Source: a virus. From it: a stretch of DNA of 21,374 nt. The translations under genes and the position numbers were made by a program. The notes below the pieces were generated by a model that was given only the letters and a program-made list of their open reading frames with translations, was not told the DNA's origin and searched no databases. The stretch lies in the IMG/VR virus record IMGVR_UViG_3300042691_000922, positions 1 through 21,374 of that record; one strand, 5' to 3'. This document shows, in pieces, positions 7,436 to 14,080 of the stretch (position 1 is the stretch's first letter; each line of letters starts with the position of its first letter).

Positions 7436-8088
7436 TGGCTACACGGACCTTTATCTCCCTCGAAAGCAAGCTGTCTCCTAGTGTTCCGGGGTGTCCTAGA
7501 CCTACTATCCAGCAGTATGTCAGGGATGCGGCAATAGAGGTCTGTGAGAGAACCCTCGTATGGCGCTACGAACAGCCTCTTGTTCGGCTCACTCCCGGCG
7601 TGTACGAGTATGAGTACGAGGCTCCGACTGATTCTGAGGTTGTAGCTGTCATCCATGCAGCGGTAAACGGTTCTAAGATATCAGCGATGTCTCAGGATGA
7701 GATACACAGAGTGTACCCAGACTGGCCTTCTACTGATGCTACAGTCCGGTCTACTCCACGATTTATTTCGCAGTTTGACCCAGATCATTTTATTATCGTG
7801 CCTGTACCAGACTCATCCGTTGCCTACGACATTAAGATGTTCTTGGCTTTGAGGCCAACGCCAGACTCGACAGGTATGGATAAGACAGCATTTGATGAGT
7901 GTGAGCAGCTTATCATGCACGGTGCATTGCAACATTTGCTGGTGCTGCCTAATAAGTCATGGACAGATAGAGACCTTGCTACCTACCATGCCAAGCAGTA
8001 TTCCTACAAAACTGCTAGCCGTAAGGCAAAGGCTAATCTAGGTGTTGCTAGGGCGTCACTTAGCGTACAAATGCGTCCGTTTGCATAG
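7435..8088 (+). CDS. Second head-tail connection/tail protein
   Basis: 217 residues, coupled to the previous adaptor gene by a 1-base overlap with AAGGAAG just upstream. The segment SVPGCPRPTIQQYVRDAAIE (about residues 16-35) followed by CERTLVWRYEQPLVRLTPGV and a beta-rich middle with a repeated P-x-x-D pattern recurs in phage structural genes. The C-terminus is helical and basic (YHAKQYSYKTASRKAKANLG). It is similar in size and design to its neighbour (helix, P-rich beta core with FISQFDPDHFIIVPVPDSS, helix), so the pair may be distant relatives that form stacked rings. A tail-tubular protein A-like role is an alternative reading. Moderate confidence in function, high in gene. Confidence 0.65.
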   Translation: MATRTFISLESKLSPSVPGCPRPTIQQYVRDAAIEVCERTLVWRYEQPLVRLTPGVYEYEYEAPTDSEVVAVIHAAVNGSKISAMSQDEIHRVYPDWPSTDATVRSTPRFISQFDPDHFIIVPVPDSSVAYDIKMFLALRPTPDSTGMDKTAFDECEQLIMHGALQHLLVLPNKSWTDRDLATYHAKQYSYKTASRKAKANLGVARASLSVQMRPFA

Positions 8089-8096
8089 GTGTCAGC

Positions 8097-8432
8097 ATGT
8101 CAGATGTTATCAAGCTAGTTCAAGGCGATACGCTTCCACAGATTTATCTCACTCTGACGAATGAGACGACTGGTGCTGCTATCGATGTATCCGGCGCTTC
8201 CATATCAGTGGCAGTTAAATTCAGGTTGGCTGGTGCTACGACTACATTGTCTACGATCCCATGCACGAAGACTGATGCTGTCAACGGTATTGTGTCTTTT
8301 GACTTCGGCAACGGAGAACTGGTCGGGATTGATCCCGGTATGTACGAGGGGGAGATAGGCGTCACCTTCGGCACTGAGATTCAAACTGTATACGATCTTC
8401 TTCGCTTTAGGGTTCGTGAGCAGTTTGCATGA
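8097..8432 (+). CDS. BppU-like Ig-fold tail/baseplate protein
   Basis: A 111-residue beta protein. It opens with IKLVQGDTLPQIYLTLTNET and continues DVSGASISVAVKFRLAGATT, the pattern of the N-terminal domain of baseplate upper proteins (BppU-like) and related small tail proteins. It ends with EIQTVYDLLRFRVREQF, a typical last strand of these domains. Here the domain stands alone. It could hold the fibre base or form part of the tail collar. The ATGA overlap at its end couples it to the next gene. Confidence 0.75.
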   Translation: MSDVIKLVQGDTLPQIYLTLTNETTGAAIDVSGASISVAVKFRLAGATTTLSTIPCTKTDAVNGIVSFDFGNGELVGIDPGMYEGEIGVTFGTEIQTVYDLLRFRVREQFA

Positions 8433-8890
8433 GCAACATAAAGGTAGCAGTAAGCGTTGTTGATTCTTCCGGCATCATAGCAAATGTAGCTATAAGTGCG
8501 GGTAATAACTTTACTGTTGCTGCTACCTATGAGCCGACGATAGTTTCGCTTTCATACATCCTTATAAAAGCTGACGTGTTTAATCCGTTCGCTCTGTTTG
8601 ATACTGCTAGTACATCGGAAATTGTACTACGTCATCCTAAACCAGCGTATTCCGATTCAGCGGTAACGTCTGACCCAGATGTCAAGATTGTTAGTTCGAT
8701 CCTTTCTGATTCCGCTGTAACGTCTGAGCTATTTGCCTCGACACTAGTTAAGAATGTAGACTTTAACACAGCCACAGCAGAGGTTGATTCCGAACCGGTG
8801 ACAACTTCAGAGGTGTTTGTCCTTACACTAAACGCTCTGGACTCTAATGCGTTTAATGGGTATAGCTTTAATAGCGCAAGTTTGAACTAA
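8429..8890 (+). CDS. Repetitive Ser/Val/Thr-rich tail-region protein, unknown
   Basis: 153 residues, starting in an ATGA overlap. The N-terminal half is beta-like. The middle contains an imperfect repeat (YSDSAVTSDPDVKIVSS then LSDSAVTSELFAS then SEPVTTSEVFV) built from a short D-S-A-V-T-S core. The C-terminus has the aromatic FNGYSFNSASLN pattern. The repeats are encoded by similar DNA (8651-8671 and 8705-8725). No family is recognised. Its place between a BppU-like protein and a fibre-associated protein suggests a minor tail or fibre-linker protein. It has no signal peptide or membrane segment. Confidence 0.7.
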   Translation: MSNIKVAVSVVDSSGIIANVAISAGNNFTVAATYEPTIVSLSYILIKADVFNPFALFDTASTSEIVLRHPKPAYSDSAVTSDPDVKIVSSILSDSAVTSELFASTLVKNVDFNTATAEVDSEPVTTSEVFVLTLNALDSNAFNGYSFNSASLN

Positions 8891-8900
8891 GAGGTTTGTT

Positions 8901-9347
8901 ATGGCTAAAGATTTTGTAAAAGCTGAAGGCAAAGTTACTCTTGTGCTGACTGGTTCAGATGGAGCGGTCAAAGAAACACGGGAAGTAGAAAATCTTGTTG
9001 TTCAGGTAGGGCTAAACTATATTGCTTCACGTATGAAGGACGCCACTGCTACGGCGATGACTCATATGGAAGTAGGCACATCGTCTACTGCTGCCAGTCT
9101 AGCTCAGACAACTCTGGTTGCTGCTGTATCGGCTAGTCGCACAGCCCTTACAAGTACTACTGTAACAACAAGTTCCGTTGCTTACGCCTGCACATTTGGG
9201 GCAGGGGTCGGTACAGGCGCTCTTACAGAAGCTGGTATCTTCAACGCTGCTTCAGCCGGTACTATGCTTTGTCGGACGGTGTTCTCTGTTATTAACAAAG
9301 GCGCAGCCGATACCTTGACCATAACGTGGACCATAGCAGTGAGTTAA
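8901..9347 (+). CDS. Tail-fibre-associated structural protein
   Basis: 148 residues. It begins with VKAEGKVTLVLTGSDGAVKE and then EVENLVVQVGLNYIASRMKD, followed by a Thr/Ser/Ala-rich beta region with TEAGIFNAASAGTMLCRTVF and a final NKGAADTLTITWTIAV. I recognise this as a recurring small structural protein found beside phage tail fibres, with a conserved AGIFNA and INKGA-DTLTITW end. It is probably a trimeric or collar-type tail component. The ATG follows an AAGAGG motif, and the stop is separated by one base from the fibre gene. Exact role not established. Confidence 0.75.
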   Translation: MAKDFVKAEGKVTLVLTGSDGAVKETREVENLVVQVGLNYIASRMKDATATAMTHMEVGTSSTAASLAQTTLVAAVSASRTALTSTTVTTSSVAYACTFGAGVGTGALTEAGIFNAASAGTMLCRTVFSVINKGAADTLTITWTIAVS

Positions 9348-9348
9348 C

Positions 9349-10911
9349 ATGGCTATTTTAGTCGCAAATAACGCAACCAGTTATCTCGCTGGCACTCTTA
9401 CAGCAGTAGCCACTAGTCTTACTGTATCAAGTGGGACGGGTACGCTATTTCCGACAATATCCGGCAGCGATGTGTTCTATGTAACGCTGACAAATACCTC
9501 GAATCAGAACGAGATTGTGAAGGTAACAGCCAAGGCTACCGATACTTTTACGATTGTCCGCGCACAAGACGGCACTTCTGCGCGAGCCTTTGCGATTGGC
9601 GATAAGGTAGAACTCAGGGTCATAAAAGTAGTATTTGACGATAAAGCCTCACTTACCAACGATCAGACTTTTAGCGGGACGAATGTCTTTTCTGGTTCAA
9701 CAACAACGGACTTAGTTCGCATTACTCAGACAGGAACTGGAAATGCGTTTGTTGTCGAGGATAGCACGAATCCTGACGTTAGTCCTTTTGCAATCGTTGC
9801 AAGTGGAAATGTAGGTATCGGTACGACCTCGCCACAAGCTAAACTATCCGTGTCCAATGCTGGTGCAGCAGGATTAGAATTTTTTACAAATTATCCCGGT
9901 GGCGGTGTTGGGACTTACATTCAAAGTTACAACAGAAGCGGCACTGCTTATGTAAGCACAGCATACGATGCAACAGACCATTCGTTTAGAACGAGCGGAA
10001 CTGAACGTATGTTTCTTAACTCGTCTGGCAGCGTCGGGATCGGGTCGGCGTCGCTGTCCAACATAAATTTACGAGTATCAAAAACTCTCACCGGAGGCTC
10101 TAATGCCTTTGGATATTTTTCTGACTCAGCAGTCCAATCAGATGTGACTTTAGGTGCCTTTTATTTCAGCACAAGTGCCACTGCCGCATCGGGTACTTTG
10201 GGTAATGTGAACCACTTTAGGGCCAGTCAGGCTTCATTTGGGACTGCTACATTTTTAAACCAGTTTGGGTTTATTGCAGAAAATAGTTTACTTGGTGCTA
10301 CAAATAACTACGGATTTATTGCGTCTGACACTGCGGCAGTAACGGCGGGTAAGACTGCCTACGGGTTCTATTCAGCAGTAAACACCGCCACAGGCGGCGG
10401 CACTACGTATGGCTTCTACGCTGTCGGGACTGCGCCAAACTATTTTAATGGCAATGTCGGGATTAATGAGACAAATCCCACACATGAGTTAACTGTCGGT
10501 GGAACGGCTAGTGCAACATATTTTAATCTTGGGGGTAATACTGCATCCGCTCCAGCAGTTGATGCGGCAATAACAAGACCAGCAAATGGTACTCTTGCGT
10601 TCATTGCAAATGCTGCTGAACGTCTCCGCATTGGGTCGTCAGGGCAAATTGGCATTGGCGGTGCAAACTACGGCACGTCCGGTCAGATACTCACATCAGG
10701 TGGTGCGGCAGCGGCTCCGTCTTGGGCAGATGCTCCCGCCAGTGGTGCTACGGGCGGTGGGTCTGATGCTGTGTTTGTTCTGAACGACAAGACCATTACG
10801 ACCTCGTACACGATTGCTTCTACTAAGAACGCCAGCTCTGTTGGCCCTTTAACTATTAACTCGGGCGTAGTGATTACAATCTCGTCTGGCTCACGTTGGG
10901 TGGTTCTCTGA
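9349..10911 (+). CDS. Tail fibre/adhesin with GIG-type repeats
   Basis: 520 residues in three parts. Residues 1-96 are the N-terminal module shared with two later proteins (VANNATSYLAGTLTAVATSL, then the EIVKVTAKATDTFTIVRAQD block), presumed to attach it to the virion. Residues ~103-475 hold repeated beta-helix-like elements: NVGIGTTSP (about 154-162), RMFLNSSGSVGIG, GNVGINETNPTHEL, and RLRIGSSGQIGIG. The last ~42 residues (TTSYTIASTKNASSVGPLTI... SGSRWVVL) form a short C-terminal tip domain common in phage fibres. The Peptidase S74 autochaperone often found after GIG repeats is not present. The stop overlaps the next start (TGATG). Confidence 0.85.
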   Translation: MAILVANNATSYLAGTLTAVATSLTVSSGTGTLFPTISGSDVFYVTLTNTSNQNEIVKVTAKATDTFTIVRAQDGTSARAFAIGDKVELRVIKVVFDDKASLTNDQTFSGTNVFSGSTTTDLVRITQTGTGNAFVVEDSTNPDVSPFAIVASGNVGIGTTSPQAKLSVSNAGAAGLEFFTNYPGGGVGTYIQSYNRSGTAYVSTAYDATDHSFRTSGTERMFLNSSGSVGIGSASLSNINLRVSKTLTGGSNAFGYFSDSAVQSDVTLGAFYFSTSATAASGTLGNVNHFRASQASFGTATFLNQFGFIAENSLLGATNNYGFIASDTAAVTAGKTAYGFYSAVNTATGGGTTYGFYAVGTAPNYFNGNVGINETNPTHELTVGGTASATYFNLGGNTASAPAVDAAITRPANGTLAFIANAAERLRIGSSGQIGIGGANYGTSGQILTSGGAAAAPSWADAPASGATGGGSDAVFVLNDKTITTSYTIASTKNASSVGPLTINSGVVITISSGSRWVVL

Positions 10912-11534
10912 TGTCTAAAATTGTACTCACCTCTGATCCTCTCAGCACAACAACAGCGGGGGCGTTAGAATACACTTCTCCTGTTATCTATGGCACACCA
11001 GTGGGGGCACAAAGGGGCGTCATTCCCAACTCGCAATTTTATCGGTTAAATGCTGATTATGTAGGGACAGCATCAACTAGCGCACAAGGCATATATGGGT
11101 CATCGCTTGGTGTAACGCTGTCCTCAAGCACAGTTTATGCGTTTGAAATGGTTGTTGTTTTTTCAAAAACAGCTACCGCAACAGCGCATAGTTTGTCTCT
11201 TAGTTTTGCTGGAGCAGCTACAATTAACAATATTTTATATGGCGGCGTGTACAATGCTCTCTCCGGTGTTTTTACATCAGGTTCAGGCAGTGGCCCGCTT
11301 ACATTTTTTTCAAACACAGCCGCAGCAGCTTCTATGGGCAATGCTAGTGCAACCGCTAATTGGAATTGGCCAATGCAATTAAGAGGCACTGTCAACATTA
11401 ACGCTGGCGGTACGTTTATCCCACAATACACTACATCAGTGTCCGTTGGCCCTTATTCAACCCTTGCAGGGTCGTATTTCTTAATCTACCCAATTGGCTC
11501 CGCAGGGCTTATTAACGTAGGAACATGGGCATGA
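10911..11534 (+). CDS. Tail fibre-module protein, copy 1 of a tandem duplication
   Basis: 207 residues from the ATG at 10911 (TGATG overlap with the fibre stop). A TTG at 10896 would add five residues but lies inside the previous gene and is less likely. The protein is clearly paralogous to the next one: IVLT-D-L near the N-terminus, GAQRGVIPNSQFYRLNADY, SSSTVYAFE, TINNILYGGVY, and GGTFIPQYTTSVSVGPYST followed by SYFLIYPIGSAG and VGTWA. The last 40 residues are best conserved. It is beta-rich and lacks the N-terminal attachment module, so it may be a fibre tip subunit or a receptor-binding partner. The family is a phage tail-associated type I have seen, not functionally named. Confidence 0.8.
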   Translation: MSKIVLTSDPLSTTTAGALEYTSPVIYGTPVGAQRGVIPNSQFYRLNADYVGTASTSAQGIYGSSLGVTLSSSTVYAFEMVVVFSKTATATAHSLSLSFAGAATINNILYGGVYNALSGVFTSGSGSGPLTFFSNTAAAASMGNASATANWNWPMQLRGTVNINAGGTFIPQYTTSVSVGPYSTLAGSYFLIYPIGSAGLINVGTWA

Positions 11535-12157
11535 GTTCAATTGTTCTCACCGCAGACACTCTCCTTGGCACGACACCCGCTATCGGCTCTGTTGAGTTCG
11601 ATGGAAAGGCGTTCTACAACACGGCGCAAGGCACGCAGCGCGGGGTCATACCCGGCGCTCAGTTTTTTCGGTTGGAATCTAACCTTGCGGGCGCAAATGT
11701 CAGCACGGTGCAGAGCGTGTTTGGCGTTAGCGTCACGTTGTCTACTTCAACGGTGTACGCTTTTGAGGCCATGTACTATTTTAACAAAACAGCAGGGGCT
11801 ACATCGCATACTCTTGGCATTGGGTATGGTGGGTCGGCAACACTCAATAATATATTATGGAACGCGGTTGGAATTGATACTTCTGCCACACCACCACTTA
11901 GAAGCACTAACTTTGAAGAAGTTGCATCTACTTCTGCGGCTAATGTAGCATTTACAGCAGCGGTAGCTTCGGCAGCTTCGACAGTGGTTGCAAACATTAA
12001 AGGCATTGTCAGCATCAATGGCGGCGGTACGTTTACGCCTCAGTACACGCTCTCTGCGGCCCCAGGTGGTGCGTATAGCACTATGGCGAATAGTTACTTC
12101 CTGATCTACCCAATCGGCGCGTCCGGCGCTAACATTTCCGTAGGAGCTTGGGCATGA
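11531..12157 (+). CDS. Tail fibre-module protein, copy 2 of a tandem duplication
   Basis: 208 residues from the ATG at 11531, which forms an ATGA overlap with the previous stop. An in-frame ATG at 11525 is only 2 bases from the TAGGAA site, so 11531 (8 bases away) is preferred and also aligns with copy 1. Shared blocks with copy 1 are QRGVIPGAQFFRLESNLAG, STSTVYAFE, TLNNILWNAV and GGGTFTPQYTLS followed by SYFLIYPIGASG and VGAWA. The copies have diverged strongly in the middle, so they may bind different ligands or assemble as a heteromer. Its C-terminal codons contain the TAGGAG site for the next gene. Confidence 0.82.
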   Translation: MSSIVLTADTLLGTTPAIGSVEFDGKAFYNTAQGTQRGVIPGAQFFRLESNLAGANVSTVQSVFGVSVTLSTSTVYAFEAMYYFNKTAGATSHTLGIGYGGSATLNNILWNAVGIDTSATPPLRSTNFEEVASTSAANVAFTAAVASAASTVVANIKGIVSINGGGTFTPQYTLSAAPGGAYSTMANSYFLIYPIGASGANISVGAWA

Positions 12158-12687
12158 CCGTAACAATTGATGGCAGCGCAAGCGTTACGATTAACTCAGG
12201 CGCGATACTGGGGCTTACCTCTGCTACGGCTCAGGCATCTACGTCAGGTACTAGCATTAACTTTACGGACATACCGTCATGGGTAAAGCGTATTACTGTG
12301 ATGCTTGGTGGTGTTAGTTTGACTACAACAGCGTCAAACATAGGCGTTAGAATTGGTTCAGGTAGTTTTGAAGCAACTGGTTATGTTGGTGGGTATGGTG
12401 TTACTACTACCGTCCCTGCCGCAAACGCTGCTGCATCTGATCAATATATAATACTTGGGAGTATTTCCGCTGCTGCTGATACCCTGAACGGTGCGTTAAT
12501 CATAACCAATGTCTCTGGCAATTTATGGGTTGCTCAAGGCACATTTTTTAGAGATTCTGGGACTACTGATGCGGCGTTTATGGTTGCGGCTTCAAAAACT
12601 ACTTCTGGGGTTCTTGACCGGGCACAAGTAACGCTAACCTCTACCGGAGCCTTTGACGCTGGCACTATCAACATTATGTACGAGTGA
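12154..12687 (+). CDS. Fibre-tip-like protein with SWVKRITVMLGG motif
   Basis: 177 residues from the ATG at 12154 (ATGA overlap), preceded by TAGGAG at 12141-12146, 7 bases away. A TTG at 12148 could add two residues but is less likely. The block FTDIPSWVKRITVMLGGVSL (about residues 38-57) is a recognisable element in many phage tail and fibre C-terminal domains, and the rest is beta-rich with a final QVTLTSTGAFDAGTINIMYE strand. In other phages this domain is fused to longer fibres. Here it is a separate gene after the duplicated pair, so it probably acts as an individual tip or adaptor. Confidence 0.78.
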   Translation: MTVTIDGSASVTINSGAILGLTSATAQASTSGTSINFTDIPSWVKRITVMLGGVSLTTTASNIGVRIGSGSFEATGYVGGYGVTTTVPAANAAASDQYIILGSISAAADTLNGALIITNVSGNLWVAQGTFFRDSGTTDAAFMVAASKTTSGVLDRAQVTLTSTGAFDAGTINIMYE

Positions 12688-12751
12688 TCTGATGGAACTT
12701 AACAAACTAAAAACTATTAGCCTTACTGTCTATCTGTGATAAGGAATCACT
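12688..12751 (+). other. 64-bp intergenic gap within the fibre block
   Basis: One of the larger gaps in the fibre block. It holds an AAGGA site for the next gene and a 15-codon ATG frame (12692-12739) with no supporting features. I see no clear hairpin or promoter. Confidence 0.5.
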
Positions 12752-13768
12752 ATGGGAATCGCACTTGTTAAGAACAATGCTTTCAGTACGCTGCTCTCAA
12801 GTATTGCTTCGGGGGCCACTAGCCTTACCGTGGCTAGCGGAGAGGGTGCTCGGTTTCCAACTATCTCAAGCGGTAATTTCTTCTATGCCACCCTTATCAA
12901 TAGCTCCAATCAATATGAAGTTGTTAAAGTAACAGCTAGGGCTACGGATGTTTTTACAATTCTCCGTGGTCAAGATGGGACTGCAGCCAGTGCCTACACT
13001 GCCGGTGATCGAATTGAGCTACGTCCCACTGCCGCATTGTTTGACGATAAGCTATCTTTAGGCGGAGGCACTCTTACTGGCGCACTCGCTGTCCCATCTG
13101 GAGCAATAACTACTCAAGTTCCACAGGTTCAGGAAGTCGTTAAGAAAACCGGCGATACGATGTCGGGTACTCTCATTGTGCCTGAACTGCGCGGGCCATC
13201 CAATGTTATCAATGTTCCGACAGGACATAAGATTACTACTACGGGGTTAGGTTCTGTAACCGGAGCAACAGTAGGTTCAATCGTGGCACCGGGTATGATC
13301 ATCCAAACCCAGACATTGTTTGTTGATGCCGTTACGACCTATTCAGCCGCAGGGGCAGGCGGAGAAGCCGAGATTTCAAGTTTTGCTTCTAGTTTCACCC
13401 CAAAATTTTCTACTAGTAAAGTACTCATAGGGTGGGGGTTATCAGGTGAAACTAGCGACGGTAATACCTTCCATATAAAACGAAACGGGACTAAAATAGG
13501 TATTAACTCTACAAGTTCTGACTACTGGTCCGGTTGGATGCCAGATTTTTACGACGCCAATGCTGCTTCCACACCTCAACATAGGTATATGGCATATGTT
13601 GACTCTCCTGCTACAACGTCTGCAATCTCCTATACGTTTTGGTTTAGAACATCCGGTACAGCCGCTAGAACTTTCTATCAAAATCGTGCGGTGAACAATA
13701 CTAATGCTGGGGCGGCAGACTATGAACTTGTCACAAGCTATCTAATCATTCAGGAGATCACGCAATGA
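12752..13768 (+). CDS. Tail fibre/adhesin with beta-sandwich tip
   Basis: 338 residues. Residues 1-101 are the shared attachment module (VKNNAFSTLLSSIASGATSL, then VASGEGARFP, YEVVKVTARATDVFTILRGQ and AGDRIELRPTAALFDDKLSL). Residues ~102-178 contain a fibre linker with the KKTGDTMSGTLIVPELRG element. From ~179, PGMIIQTQTLFVDAVTTYSA, then SSFTPKFSTSKVLIGWGLSG, FHIKRNGTKIGI, and MAYVDSPATTSAISYTFWFR outline the small beta-sandwich tip common in marine phage fibres. The stop overlaps the next gene (ATGA), which is a chaperone-like protein. This is one of three fibres that share an N-terminal module, so they may sit at equivalent sites on the virion. Confidence 0.88.
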   Translation: MGIALVKNNAFSTLLSSIASGATSLTVASGEGARFPTISSGNFFYATLINSSNQYEVVKVTARATDVFTILRGQDGTAASAYTAGDRIELRPTAALFDDKLSLGGGTLTGALAVPSGAITTQVPQVQEVVKKTGDTMSGTLIVPELRGPSNVINVPTGHKITTTGLGSVTGATVGSIVAPGMIIQTQTLFVDAVTTYSAAGAGGEAEISSFASSFTPKFSTSKVLIGWGLSGETSDGNTFHIKRNGTKIGINSTSSDYWSGWMPDFYDANAASTPQHRYMAYVDSPATTSAISYTFWFRTSGTAARTFYQNRAVNNTNAGAADYELVTSYLIIQEITQ

Positions 13769-14076
13769 GGTACGATATTACTCATGCGATTCAGTCTCTT
13801 TGTCCCAACGCAACTTGGCGGTTGCACGGGTCGGATTATTCCGGTCTTGTCTGGCTTGATATTCAGATTGATAAACCTGAAGAAGCGGCGCTCCTAGCAG
13901 AAGTTGATCGCCTTCAGGCTGCATGGGACCGGAATGAATACTCACGTAAACGCGCTGCTGAGTACCCGCCAATATTTGACTATCTTGATGCCGTTGTTAA
14001 GAATGATCAGGGTCAGATGAACCAGTACATATCTGACTGCCTTACCGTAAAAGCTAAGTACCCAAAGCCGGAGTGA
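13765..14076 (+). CDS. Tail-fibre chaperone/XkdW-like protein
   Basis: 103 residues, starting in an ATGA overlap with the beta-sandwich fibre. The C-terminal part, RAAEYPPIFDYLDAVVKNDQ and then a helix ending in VKAKYPKPE, matches a motif found in phage tail-assembly chaperones and XkdW-like proteins (Y-P-[PS]-I-x-D-x-L-D-A ... V-K-A-K-Y-P-K). The N-terminal half (residues 1-60) is an alpha-beta region with a W-rich strand (WRLHGSDYSGLVWLDIQI) that may read the fibre partner. Such genes usually follow the fibre they help fold. Here two fibres flank it, so either could be its client. Confidence 0.75.
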   Translation: MRYDITHAIQSLCPNATWRLHGSDYSGLVWLDIQIDKPEEAALLAEVDRLQAAWDRNEYSRKRAAEYPPIFDYLDAVVKNDQGQMNQYISDCLTVKAKYPKPE

Positions 14077-14080
14077 TCTA

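Noticed and set aside
11541-11948. 135-residue plus-strand frame inside the duplicated gene copy 2
   Set aside because: It overlaps a clear paralogue-supported frame and shows no family motif.
12692-12739. 15-codon ATG frame in the gap before the second fibre
   Set aside because: Too short, no ribosome site, and no recognisable motif.
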